The position numbers were made by a program, and so were the translations under genes. 64,000 nucleotides of DNA from positions 58,770,369 to 58,834,368 of the forward strand of contig CM063503.1 in the NCBI GenBank assembly GCA_032207245.1, read 5' to 3'. Below, in pieces: positions 10,613 through 22,696 of this stretch. Position 1 is the stretch's first letter. Every line of letters starts with the position of its first letter. Below the pieces are notes generated by a model. It was not told where the DNA came from and did not search any database. It saw only the letters and a program-made list of their open reading frames with translations. Source of the DNA: Pardosa pseudoannulata. Its lineage: Eukaryota; Arthropoda; Arachnida; Araneae; Lycosidae.

Positions 10613-11140
10613 ATAATTATTACAAGAAATGTTATAACCCTACACTAGTACAAGAAATGAATGTTAAGAGCAAAAATAAAAAGGAATTAAATAACCAAAG
10701 AAGGTAAAAATAATGCAGAATAGAAGAAACATCTGGAAGAGCAAAGTAACGGAAAAGTCCATACGCAAAAGAATCCATTTCTAAACTGAAGTGCTGAAAA
10801 TAAATAAGTCCGCTTCTATTTGCTAGTCACCACCATAGTTATCGATGACGTAGAGAATGAGAATGAATGATCTTGAAGCGCCCATTCTAAATACACAGAC
10901 TATAGTTGTAATTAGTTTCTAAAAAAATATATATCCCATTTTAGACACAATAAATTGCCTTTTTTGGAGTTAAATAGCTGAAAATATACACCAGTTATAT
11001 ACCAATTTGATAATATATATAATAGGTATATATTTTTAAATATCACAAATCTATACCACTGGTAACCATAGCTAGATCTTTTTGTTGTTAAGTTTAGATC
11101 AGATTTAAAGAATTGACTTGAAAAACCTGTTTTTAATTAA
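10613..11140. other. No gene seen
   Basis: AT-rich sequence without a supported feature. Confidence 0.4.
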
Positions 11141-11142
11141 AG

Positions 11143-11143
<1 letters not shown>

Positions 11144-11195
<52 letters not shown>
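11144..11195. repeat. (AT)n microsatellite
   Basis: An uninterrupted TA/AT run that ends exactly at the TA target of the Tc1-type element. The element evidently inserted at the edge of, or into, this microsatellite. Confidence 0.95.
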
Positions 11196-11198
<3 letters not shown>

Positions 11199-12682
11199 TC
11201 ATGTCCATAAATTAAGGATAATTCAGAATCACACAGAAATTGAGCTCTAAAATAAAAATTTCACCTGTAGAATTATCACACACATCTTGAAGAAGAATAT
11301 GCAAATTGCAAGAAACCACCAGATGGCGCGGATAGTACGTCACAATGACGAGAGTGTATGAAAGGGGTATATAAGGAATGGTAGCAAAGAAGTAAAATTG
11401 TTCACAAGCGCTTTAAAAGTCTTTCAGTGCAATAACCGCATAGTTATGTCACAAAGGAAGCATTTGGATCATTTTTTACGTGGTAGAATTATCGGACGAC
11501 TGGAATGTGGACGTACCCAGCTGGAAGTATCCGAGGAACTTGGAATCGCCCAGGGTGTCATCTCCAGGCTTTGGCAACGATTCAAACATGATGGTAATGT
11601 GAGTAGATGTTACAGCACAGGTCGCCCCCGAGTTACTACGCCGAATGATGACCGGTATTTGGCAGTTACTGCCAAAAGAAACAGACCTGTCTCGTCAGCT
11701 CTCTTCAGCTACCGGTACGACAGTTTCAAGGCAGACCGTGTACAGACGCTTAGGGAACATTGGTCTATATGCTCGTAGGCCTGTCAGATGTGTTCCCCTT
11801 ACCGCAACTCACTGTCGCCTGCGATTATGCTGGGCTAGAGAGCATGCATTGTGGACACCGCAACAGTGGTCTTGTGTGATATTTTCCGACGAGTCCAGGT
11901 TCAGTTTACATTCTGATTCTCGCCGGACTTTCATATGGAGAGCGCCAGGTACCCGTTACCACCAAGAGAACACCATTGAACGACACCGTTACGGTGGTGC
12001 AGGATGGCTCGTTTGGGGAGGAATTATTCTTGGTTCCAGAACTGACCTGCATGTTCAGAGTGTAACGATGACAGGCCACATCTATCGGGATGTCATTCTG
12101 GAACAACATGTACGTTTGTTTCGGGGCGCCATGGGTCCTGAATTTCTGTATATGGATGACAACACTCGACCTCACCGTGCAAACATTGTAGACGAATGCC
12201 TTCAATCGGAGGATATCACCCGTATGGATTGGCCAGCATACTCACCGGACTTGAATCCAATAGAGCATGTGTGGGACATGCTTGGCCGACGAATTGCAGC
12301 CCGTCAACCCCCTCCCAACTGTCTATCGGAACTTCGGAGGGCATTGCTTGATGAGTGGTGTAATTTTCCCCAAGATCAGATTGATAATCTGATACTCAGC
12401 ATGCGTAGGCGTTGTAACGCTTGTATTGCATCGTCCGGGAGACATACTCCGTATTAACCATCATACTAACCATGTTATACTGTTTTCTGTAAATAGGTTC
12501 TTTTTTGAAATTTGCTCCAGGGAGTAAAAATCGCATTTTTATTAATTATGTCAAACATATAGCATCTTTTTTGCTCTTTACCTTTTGTTTAATAAATAGA
12601 CTTTACAAATAAGTCAAATTTGTTTTGCTTTTGTCTCTTTCATTGCCTGAACTTCATTATCCTTAATTTATGGACATGAGTG
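11196..12682 (+). mobile_element. Tc1-type DNA transposon, nearly complete
   Basis: The element is 1,487 bp, bounded by perfect 27-bp inverted repeats that begin CACTCATGTCCATAAATTAA (11196-11222 and 12656-12682). Each end abuts TA (11194-11195 and 12683-12684), the Tc1/mariner target. Size and ends are normal for the superfamily. It carries one transposase frame on the plus strand, disabled by a frameshift (separate entry). The perfect ends suggest it is fairly recent and could still be mobilised in trans. Confidence 0.95.
11446..12457 (+). pseudogene. Tc1-type transposase (DD34E), frameshifted
   Basis: The N-terminal part (from the Met at 11446, MSQRKHLDHFL...) contains a paired-like helix-turn-helix and a GRPR motif. 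The rest is in the next frame, open from 11645 to the stop at 12457. Counting from 11645, the catalytic Asp is at residue 82 (FSDESRF), the second Asp at 172 (DDNTRPH) and the Glu at 207 (NPIEHVW), with 34 residues between the last two: DD34E. The reading frame changes from 1 to 2 at about 11675-11700, where a small deletion is likely. I start at 11446 because the upstream Met at 11398 precedes sequence that does not look like the family. The transposase cuts and pastes the element at TA sites; this copy cannot make it whole. Confidence 0.93.
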
Positions 12683-12689
12683 TATATCG

Positions 12690-13085
12690 CCACGTTATAT
12701 ACTTCATGATCAGGATGCCTGCTGAATGGCTAAAAGTCTAATTCGTGACATTTTGAAGACACTTCCGAATTTCCAGGCATGTTTTACTTTTACAAATCTT
12801 AGAAAAAATTACACACACACACATATATAGTGTGTTTTTGTGTATTTATGTGTGTATGCATATATATGTGTGTGTGTCATGAGGCGAATAGTAGAAAAAT
12901 CTGGAGATAGGTTTAGAATATTTTATCCATATGATGTAGATCCTTTAAAGTTTCAGTAAAGGCACTGTAGTAATCGATCAGCAGTTTTACGTTGTTGACT
13001 CTTCCAAACATTTTATTTGTTAGTTTGTTTGTTTGTCTGCCTTCAACTGATTCTACACAATATGAGCTTTACACCTTGTTTTGCC
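12690..13085. other. No gene seen; (AC/GT)n-rich patch
   Basis: Contains a short alternating AC/GT/AT patch at about 12813-12878 (cacacacaca ... tgtgtgtgtg), which forms an imperfect inverted repeat. The rest is ordinary intergenic DNA. Confidence 0.5.
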
Positions 13086-13259
13086 CAGCGATTGCCGAAT
13101 GATTAGGGTGCTGATCATCAGTATCGGACATCGTGGTTTCGAATCCCACCTTGGCATTGATGTTCGTAGCCGTTTGGAATCGGCTTCAAGCAGTAGGTCC
13201 CGGTCTCATTAGCCTCGTGTTGCAAAATAGTAGACCGTAGCACTCCAAACCAAACCAAA
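13086..13259 (+). mobile_element. tRNA-derived SINE, full-length
   Basis: The best-preserved copy of the family. An A-box-like GATTGCCGAATGATTAGGGTG is followed by a near-consensus B box in GTGGTTTCGAATCCCACC. After that come the core TTGATGTTCGTAGCCG, the block ending TAGACCGTAGCACTCC, and an AAACC-repeat tail. Confidence 0.85.
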
Positions 13260-13302
13260 TCATGCCTCGTTTTGCATGCTAAGGGGTACTTTTAATACAT
13301 TT

Positions 13303-13418
13303 TTGGTTTGTTTTCGTTTGAAGCGCTATGACCTACTTTTTGTGCAACATGAGGACTAATGACACCCAGACATACTGCTTAAAGCCGATTCCGAACGGCT
13401 ACGAACATCCATGCCACA
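13303..13418 (-). mobile_element. tRNA-derived SINE, inverted and 5'-truncated
   Basis: The reverse complement of the family core: CCGAACGGCTACGAACATCC near 13391-13410, preceded by the AGACC-type block and a GGTTTG tail at 13304. It lies about 45 bp from the plus-strand copy, so the pair forms a potential hairpin. Confidence 0.75.
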
Positions 13419-14374
13419 GTAGGATTTAATGCTTTCTAGATTATCGGTTGGATTATTATTCTTAAGGATATTTTTTCGGTGTTTAAGTATCTGCTTTCTA
13501 ACTACATTTACACACAACTTTTTTAAGATTCTTTTGACAGCAACTTTTCTTTAGGCTGTTTTATTTACTTTATTCTTTTTCCATATTTTTATCTTCTTTA
13601 TATGGCTTGCAAAAGGCCCTAAGTATTGAGCTAATTTTTTTCTATAGTTTAAACAGAACTTTTTTTAAATATTTTTCAGAAGCTTAATTCGGCAATCAAG
13701 GTGATACGTACAGTTTCTCTCACCTAAGGTTCTTCCAAAAATATGTTACCCATGATGATCACAAAAAATACACTTCAATTTTCCATGATTTATAATTGTT
13801 TTCAGTAAAATAACTGCATTTAAACTACATTCAAAATTACCTAAATATAATTAAAAATAGAAAAATAATGACACAAAATGAAGTATTCAATTCTGATATG
13901 AGTAATTTTATGCATCGAATTTCAACTGTTACATTAATTAATTAGCTATTAAACATTTTAAGTTTTACTAAAAATTATTCCTCTTATTTTTCTCTCTATT
14001 TTGTTTTAAATTTCGATGTCTAGTTTAAATGTTTGAAATAAGTCAACATCCTTTTCTGACATCCTCAAAGATTTGTGTCACTACATGTATGTATGCATTA
14101 GGACTGGGGGATGTATCAATATATCGTGACACAGATTTCCAACTTTTCAGTTCGGCGATGTATCACGATGTGAACGAACGCCTATATAGCTAAATCAATC
14201 GCCGATCTCTAATGTGAAATCGTCTTTCCGATATCGTGACAATAGTAGACCATTGGGGGTATAGTGTTCCCAAACATCAACTTCCAACATACAAACATCA
14301 TATTTACGATTTTAAGACTTCCAGTAACACAGTCCAAGCGCGATCTAACGTCCCGACAAATGAACGCCGAATGA
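13419..14374. other. No gene seen; possible old transposon end near 14100
   Basis: AT-rich DNA. At 14101-14180 a CG-containing block with GATGTATCAATATATCGTGA, and again GATGTATCACGATGTG, looks like a transposon subterminal region. I could not find a matching inverted end. Confidence 0.35.
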
Positions 14375-14536
14375 GATGACCGAATGGGTAGCGCGCTGCT
14401 CTTCAGTACCGGTGTTCGTTTCCCACTAATAGTATGGATATCCATAGCCATTCGAATCGACTTTAAGTAGTAGTTTACGGTCTCACTAGCCCTTGTACTG
14501 CGAAACAATAGACCATAGCGCTCCCACCAACCGATA
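14375..14536 (+). mobile_element. tRNA-derived SINE
   Basis: Starts GATGACCGAATGGGTAGCGC and continues through the family core to TAGACCATAGCGCTCC and a CCAACCGAT tail. Overlapping minus-strand open frames here are shadows of the repeat. Confidence 0.78.
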
Positions 14537-16921
14537 TTTGAAGTCTTTCCGATTTCCCGACATTGTGAGAGAGATCAATGATCGGCAATTTATCAGCAAT
14601 TGAAGAATCCTGATTCTGATTACAAACACTGGGTATAAACAAATGAGAGACAAGCACGGAAAAGAGGAAAAACCTCGGTAATTCACAAATACGGAATTTG
14701 AAATTTAACCGAAATTTTCTTATGACTAGGTGAAATCTGTACACAACTACTGTAACAAGGCTATATTCAGATCTCCGTCCGACCAGTGCAGGCGATTCTT
14801 GTTGCGACAGGTTTGTGCACGTCCGTTTGGTATCACTTTTTCCAGCCCCTTTTATACTAAAAATGTGAATTTGCGTTACAGAAATTAAAAATTTAAAAAT
14901 TAATACTTTCCGGATATTTCATATTGGAGATCTCGCGAATTTCCGATTAAGAAAAGTTTATAAGTAGAAAGGAAATTTTTGAAAAGGCAGAATTTTCAAA
15001 AAGAATCCTAAATTCTCTCTCTCCCACACACAAAAAGACGGAATTTTGCAATGAAAAGCATAAAAGCGGCAATTAGAGGTACAGAAATAAAAGCTGAAGA
15101 ATTCCATCCTTGTACGTGCCATAAACGTATTGCGTGGGTACAGAATTTTAATATTTAGTCGGATGTTTTTGACAATCTTGAATTAGTAGTACCAAAGAGT
15201 GGCAGCATAGCTGAACCATGAAATTATCTTTCCTTATGTACTTGTACCTGGCAAAGTTGATATGAACAAATATGACATTCCCTCCAAGGTCTAATATTTA
15301 TTGGCGTTCGGCGGGGAAAATTGCAAAATAGTAAAATTGGCAAAATTAGTAACCAATCCTGAGTGTGTAAAAAACCTGCTTAAATTTGTAAAATGGCGCA
15401 GTTCCTGTTAAAAATAGTTTTTGGCGCAGCTGAGTACAAATATCGGAAATCGGCATAGTGTGGCGCAGCATCCCTGCAAGCTAGAATGGAGATTTCGTAT
15501 AGACTCAGGATCAATATAGGCTTTCAAAAAGTGATAATCGGCATTTTAGACCTCTTCTGTATGCCCATGCCGGCGAAGGTTAGTATTTCGTGCCCTGTGT
15601 TTGTTCTTGATTATGAATAAATTTCTTCACCGAAATAAAATGAACATTATAGTTTAATAATTTATTGCACTAATTTTTTATTGCATATATAATTAGATAT
15701 AAGCGTATGATGTTGTAGCAAAGTACTTTTTTTAGTTCTTAAGATACGAAAAAATTTAAACAAGCAACGTTTAAAAAATTATAATTAACTATAATTTAAA
15801 TGATATTTTTAAGATGACTTACCTTATTGAAAATACTACTAATAAAATGGTAGAAAAAGTGAGTTAGAGAAGTAAATTATCTCTACTTAAATTCAAATTT
15901 TATTTTATACATCTTAGTACTTTTTCATTTTAATCATTAAATAGTGTTTAATTTATTTTGAGCTTAAAAAATCGATTTCTGTAACTATTATTGTGTGGTT
16001 AAATAAAAAAAAAATCCTTGTATGTGACTAATTTTTAACAATTATTTCTGACAAATAGACAACATCCTGTACATTAAAATTCACATTAATAAGAACAAAA
16101 GAGTAAGTAATAAGAAAATTGGAGACTTTTTTCTTGAAAAAATTTATTTTCTTTCATCCACATGTGTCAATCAGTTCAACAATATATTTTTTTTTTTAAC
16201 TTTACAGACTTTTGAAAATATGCAGATCAAACTAGATATTATATCATGAAGTTTCAAAAAGTGTTGATGATGTATGCTATGAGAGCTATTTAATATACAA
16301 ACAGCTAGAAAAGCAAACCAAAATAACAGCATGATAAATCAGATAATTAAAGTAGGATAAACTACATCAAATTTAAAATAGTCATACTGCTAAAAACAAT
16401 AAGACCTAAATTATAATCATTTAAAAAGGATTTAGTTTTTCAGTGGAAAGAGCTCATAGTTTATTTACAAGAGAAATATAATTTTTATTAATTCAAGCTT
16501 ATTTCAAAATTACAAGCTTTTTTTTTTACATTTAAGCAGAGTTGTTATTGTTTTATAAACATTTAACTTCTTTTCATATTACAAAAAAAAATTATTTTAA
16601 CAACTGAATAAGAAATTATAAATAATCATGATTATAACAATTTACAAATATTACAAATCTTTTATAATTTGCAGTGTGAAAGTATTTAATAGTCAAGAAA
16701 ATCACTAAGAAACATAATAATGAAGCTCTTTCATAAAAATTTTGATTGCTTCTAAAAAATTTACATATCTTACAACAAAAATAATAAATGAATCTCTCTC
16801 TAATGTACAACAAAGAAACTAACTCTAAAACAAAACAATCAAACATTGGGTATCGTGCAAGTCTAATAGTTAAATTAGTATATATAACAATTACAAACTA
16901 AATACAAGTGTTTGAGCAAGA

Positions 16922-16922
<1 letters not shown>
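14537..16922. other. No gene seen
   Basis: Mixed DNA to about 15600, including a recurring TGGCGCAG word between 15390 and 15470, then very AT-rich DNA. The distal part may belong to the 3' flank of the minus-strand host gene. I could not define a polyadenylation site. Confidence 0.35.

Positions 16923-16959
<37 letters not shown>
16923..16959. repeat. Poly(A) run of 37
   Basis: An uninterrupted A tract, possibly the tail of an old retroposed copy. No recognisable retroelement precedes it. Confidence 0.9.
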
Positions 16960-16960
<1 letters not shown>

Positions 16961-17954
16961 CACACAAATAGTATATACATAAGATGGTAATAAAATGTAC
17001 GTAATGTACAAGAACAAGATTAATGAAACACAATGCCCTTAATAAAAAAAAACAGCATGCGTCACTCAAAAGATAAAACAACAGGTTGTCAATATTCATG
17101 AAAAAAAAAACAAGTTTATATAAGGATCAAAAATTCATAAACCTAAAATTTGTAGTATAAATATACAACAGCTAAATTATTACCGTCATTTAAAAGAATG
17201 CACAATCAATATGTACAAATATTACACTTGAATCTATACCTTTACGTATTCCAAATAAAATCCAACATACTAAATAACTGCTAGGATCAACAAACAAAAC
17301 AAATACAGAATTCATAATGTACTATAATGCATGTTACGTTATAAATAACAATTTATTCACAAATCTTACGATGGTATTTTGAAAAATAATTTTTTAGAAT
17401 TGTTAGATATTCCCCTAAAGAAAAACACAACACAGAAATAAATTCAGTCACATTCCTCAATTACTTGCAGTCAAATGACATGAACTTTTGAAAAAAAAAT
17501 TAAATAGAGTTTGTGTGTGAATATATAATATGTAATGCTATTTTTATCACTTTTGGTTTAAGATTCTATTTTCATGATAATTCTTATAAAAAAAGAAAAA
17601 ACTTAGTGAATATTCTCACATGTTAGCTAGTAGAAATCCTTCTGGTTCCATATTTAAAAAAAGTTTTAACGGGTGGGTAACATCACCTGCGTGGCTTCAA
17701 GTAATAGCTGATGGATCAGCAAAAATAAATATTTAAGCAAATGTCTAGAGTTCCATCACAGTTTCGATCGAGTTTTCATATAGGTTTAGTTTTGTATAAG
17801 GTTTCATATAATGCTTTGATGTGTCGATGAATAAACAAAGTTATATTGAATTTTAGAGTGTCTTGATTGTGCTCTTATTGTGAGGTTTCACAACTGCAAG
17901 GCAGAGAAAACCACCCATAACCCCACTTCCTAATGAGGCAAAAAGCCTTATTGC

Positions 17955-18452
<498 letters not shown>

Positions 18453-19383
18453 TCAATTTATTTACAAAACAGAAAGAAAAAAGAATTAATCTAAATTGCT
18501 CTAAAACCAAAACTATTTCCTTCTCAAAAAAAAAAAAAAATTGAAAATAAAAACTAGTAGTAATAATAATTTAAAGAAACTCTTCAAAAAAATTTTTTTT
18601 TATTAAGAACACAAATTTTAGTTGTATGAAAGAAAAAAATGAAGAAATGTGCCATACTAAATTAACTAACTGAAATAACAAATTCTTTGCTGAATTTCAA
18701 GGTGTGTTATGTATATAGCGCAATGCTTTGCAACCACTAAGCCATGCTACACTAGTGAGCAATGAGACAATTGTAAGCATGCTATGACACATTTTCCTTA
18801 CTAAATAAAAAAAAAAATTATTTCCCTCTAATATAAATAAATTTGGGAAGGTGCATATGCACAGAATAAGAAACAATTAGAGAAGACTTAAAAAAATGAC
18901 ATAAACAATGTTTGCTATGCTATTATTATATATAATTATGTTTGCACACTTTTGATATATACTTTAATTATTTCTAAGCTTGATGTAGGTATGAGACTAC
19001 TACTTGCTTGGATTAGAAAGTATATTTTTTTAAATGCTCACATATTATGGTATTACATGCATCATTGGTTGTAATTAAACATGACAAAAGATTATGTTCA
19101 AAACATCTTTACCTTGAACTTTAGGTAGCACTTTCTAAAACCAAGCCAAATCTACAGCATTTTTCCCAAACAAGCTCAAATATCTCACTAATTAGTTATG
19201 CTCTAATTCTTACATCAATGAGTATATAAGAACAAGTATTTATGGAAAACATTGATTAAATAGTCATAGGTAGTGACTAAACTATAAAATTTAAAATTTT
19301 ATTCATTAGTGGCAATTTTTTTTACTTAAAATCTAAAACTTAATATCTTTTACTTGCGTTATAGTATCATTTACACAGCTGTG

Positions 19384-19385
<2 letters not shown>

Positions 19386-19428
<43 letters not shown>
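19386..19428. repeat. (AT)n microsatellite
   Basis: An uninterrupted dinucleotide run. Confidence 0.95.
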
Positions 19429-19430
<2 letters not shown>

Positions 19431-20955
19431 TACTACTAATTCCTTGTATGCATTTATCAAATACAAATATACATATAATTTAAGCATAACTACTAAACCA
19501 TAACTTGATTTAGATTAGAAGCTATGTGAACTGTTGTTTATATATTCGCATGCTGAGTTGTTATAGGCAGTGTATCATTTACGCTGCTGTATATAAACTT
19601 GGGAGTGTAAAGCAATATCCAAATGCTAAAAAATAGATATAATGCATACAGCTAATTCATTGTGTGAATTTATTAAACAAAAACATATCCACAGTAATAC
19701 AATTTCCATGTTAACATGCTTTAACTTGTTATGTGCTGCAGAATTGTAAAAAAAATATTGTTGTACTATGGAAGGTAAAAGGTTGCAAAGCACTGATAAA
19801 TTAGAACTAAGAACAAAGTAATCCTGCACAGTTATACAAATGTGTATATTTTTGTATTCTATACAAAAAAAAAATTATACAAATGAAACTGAACTAAGTT
19901 GGAACGTATTTGAAATGTCAGATATACGTAAATAAATTTGTCTGTTAACCAGACAATATGAAATAAACTTTGGAACAAAGAGAGAAAGAATTTTGTCACA
20001 ATTATTAATAAACACATTCCTAAACTAAAATGAATTTAGACATATAATGTTTGGAATGAGAAACAAAATTGTTATTCTGACAAACATATTTTAAATGAGT
20101 ATACAAAATATATCCATCAGTTTTACTTTTCGAATTCTTCCTGCACTAAGCCATTAGAAAAAAAAATCATAACTTCTGTCTTACAAAGTTTAGGATAATT
20201 ACAATTTATATTATTATTACACCTCTAGAAATTCACAGATAATGAAAAAAACTTACTCTTTGAATAAATTATCATAGTAGTCTTGTTTTAAACCTAATAT
20301 CTCTTTAGAATCATTTATTTCCTTGATTCAGTAAACTGACTGTAGTGCTACAAATCAATCATTTGTTCTGTACTTTATACTCAATTTACAATAATTCCTA
20401 TTATCTGCCTGTCCCTACAGAAGTTCAAGGAGTAGGTATTTTGGGGGGGAGATACCACTAATTCCACCCATGATGAAAATGTTAAGAGAGGAGTATGTTG
20501 AATGTAGTTTGAAATACATTTCTGAAAACAAAAGTAAATACTCCAAGGGATGATCTGAAATATCACATTAATTTAGAATGTTACCCAAACATAACATGCA
20601 TTTAAAACTCATCCTATTCTACTCAATAAAAGTTCATATCAAATTCTATTTAACAACAATCTACATTAAAAAAGGTTGATAATCAAAAGAATTGATTACA
20701 CTCAACAATTGTTTAGAAATAAAGAATATCATGTATAAAATAGTGAATGAAAGGTAAGAAAGTTACAAAGAATAAAGGTGAATTTTGAGCTATTATCCTG
20801 CATATATTAAGCATTCTTTGGCATTTTATATATGAAAGTATACATGATAAAAATATTTTGATAACATGTCAACAGTTAAAACTTTTAAGAAAACAAAAGA
20901 AAATTATATGTACCAAAATAATAATTTGCATATGTATAATCATATGCTACAGTTC

Positions 20956-22696
20956 TCAATTCCTCTGATTCTTATTAAAATGAAATGACCTCCTTCCTCT
21001 CCAACGACCACCTCGAAGAGGACGCTTATTCCAATTATTTCTTCCAAACCTTTGAGATGGTCTGCTCCACCTGGATTCAGATGATGATTCGCCTCTATAA
21101 AATTGTTCTTTGTGAAATTCGTGAGAAGCAGGTGAGTAAAAATGCGAATTGCTTTCAGATTCTGCAGGAGCAGTCTCTTGTGGACTTTTCCAATTTTCAT
21201 CCCACTGTGGCACTCTATTTTGCCAAGTGTTGTCTTTTGATTGAGGAGGTGGTATGTTCCATGATGACCAGGTCTCACTGGCTGAGTTGGCATCACTTGA
21301 TTTTGAGACAAGAGGTAAAGGTGGAGGAGGAAAAGATGTTGATATAACGTTAGGTGGTGGGAAATTCTTTATGTTAGGGGGAGGAGTTTGAATTGAAAAT
21401 CCAGGTGGCAAATGTGGAAAAGTAGATGGAAGTGCAGGGGGTGGAAAATGAGACCCAATTGGTGGTTGTGCATCTTGAATTAGTGATGAAGAGTATGAAG
21501 ATGGAAGAGAACTATCTGAAGTTGATGTTGATGGAACTGTTTTTGATGAATAAGTGCTCTCTTGTGTTAAGTCAGGTAATTCAATACCAGGTGGAGGGGG
21601 TTCTTTAAATTGACTCCAGCAACTAGATGACATTTTGTCAATATTCGATGTTGCTATCTTTTCCTGGCTTGAAACACTTTGACTGCTTGTTTGGACTTTA
21701 TCTAAAGCTTCCATTTCAGCTAATTCCTTTTCTGCCCTTTCTACAAGCTCTGATACAGACATATTGCTTAATGATACATTGGCAGGTTCTTCAGAAGCAA
21801 AAGATTCTTGAAAGTTAGTCCTTAACTTGATTCGAGGATCAGATGGGCGCACCACTGGAGATATTTCTTCATTATCATCCAGTGGAGGTGTTGCTCCACC
21901 AGACAGGTTTTTTTCCTGGGAATGCATTACTTTCCCAGATTCCAAACTTGGAAATGCAGAGCTAAATTTATCCACAGAAGTACTAAAAGATTTGTTAAAC
22001 AGATTATTTATTCTCATATCCACATCACTTTTACTGGTTGCCAATTTATCTTTGACTATAGATTTCTCCCGAACAACATTTAAAATGTCTTGCAGATTTT
22101 CAGGTAAATCCAAAAAACTGGACATCCCAGAAGCAGTTACACTGTTAATATCTAGCATCTGATTACCAGGAGAGTGAAATTCTGCATCAGAATCATCTGG
22201 GTGAGAAATTAATTGTTTTAAGGCATTTACCTGACGGTCTGTTTCTTCAACTTGACGAGTTAAAGCATCAAGAATTTTTTTATGTTTCTCAAGATTTTCT
22301 GTAGCTGCATGCTTATCCTCTTTGGGGCTTGATTTGGAATCTTTTCTTTCTGGGGCAATGTTTAAAATATCTTGCTCAGGATCATATGGCTTGTCATCAT
22401 CTCTATCCTTTGGAGAATCTGAAGAAAGTATTTGTAATGGTGGGGTATAAGAGGGCTCATAAATTTCTGAATCATTTTTACTTAGTATATCAGTACAAGA
22501 AGCAATAGAATTCTGTGTGATATCAGATTCTTCAGAGGATGCCGTACTTTTTAAATCTATAGAAGGGCTATATGCAGTATCTGGAGATACATTCAGGGAG
22601 CTATCTGTCTGTAGGGCAGGAAGAGGAGGTGTATATGAACGTGTTTCTAATGGAGGTGTATAGGAACCATCCAATCTGTCAACTTCATCCTTACAT
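20956..22696 (-). CDS. PHF3/DIDO1: PHF3/DIDO1-type gene: last exon, Pro-rich tail with RGG-like end
   Basis: About 580 residues to the TGA at 20956-20958. It begins [11 protein letters not shown]. Three YTPPL motifs occur in the first quarter, followed by a predicted coiled-coil segment ([20 protein letters not shown] and on). Next come a Ser/Thr-rich section with paired PPP-type runs and a basic end, [16 protein letters not shown]. Similar arginine/glycine-rich ends bind RNA in other proteins; that is inference here. The acceptor is TTTTTCAG just above 22696. The open frame continues to 22845 through the intron, which I exclude. Confidence 0.92.

Noticed and set aside
11906..12205. 99-codon minus-strand frame in the Tc1-type element
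   Set aside because: It is antisense to the transposase core.
16875..17099. Minus-strand frame with an F-run
   Set aside because: The F-run is the 37-base poly(A) tract read antisense; the rest has no domain.
20985..21347. Plus-strand and other overlapping frames at 20940-22162
   Set aside because: They are antisense or out-of-frame shadows of the last host exon.
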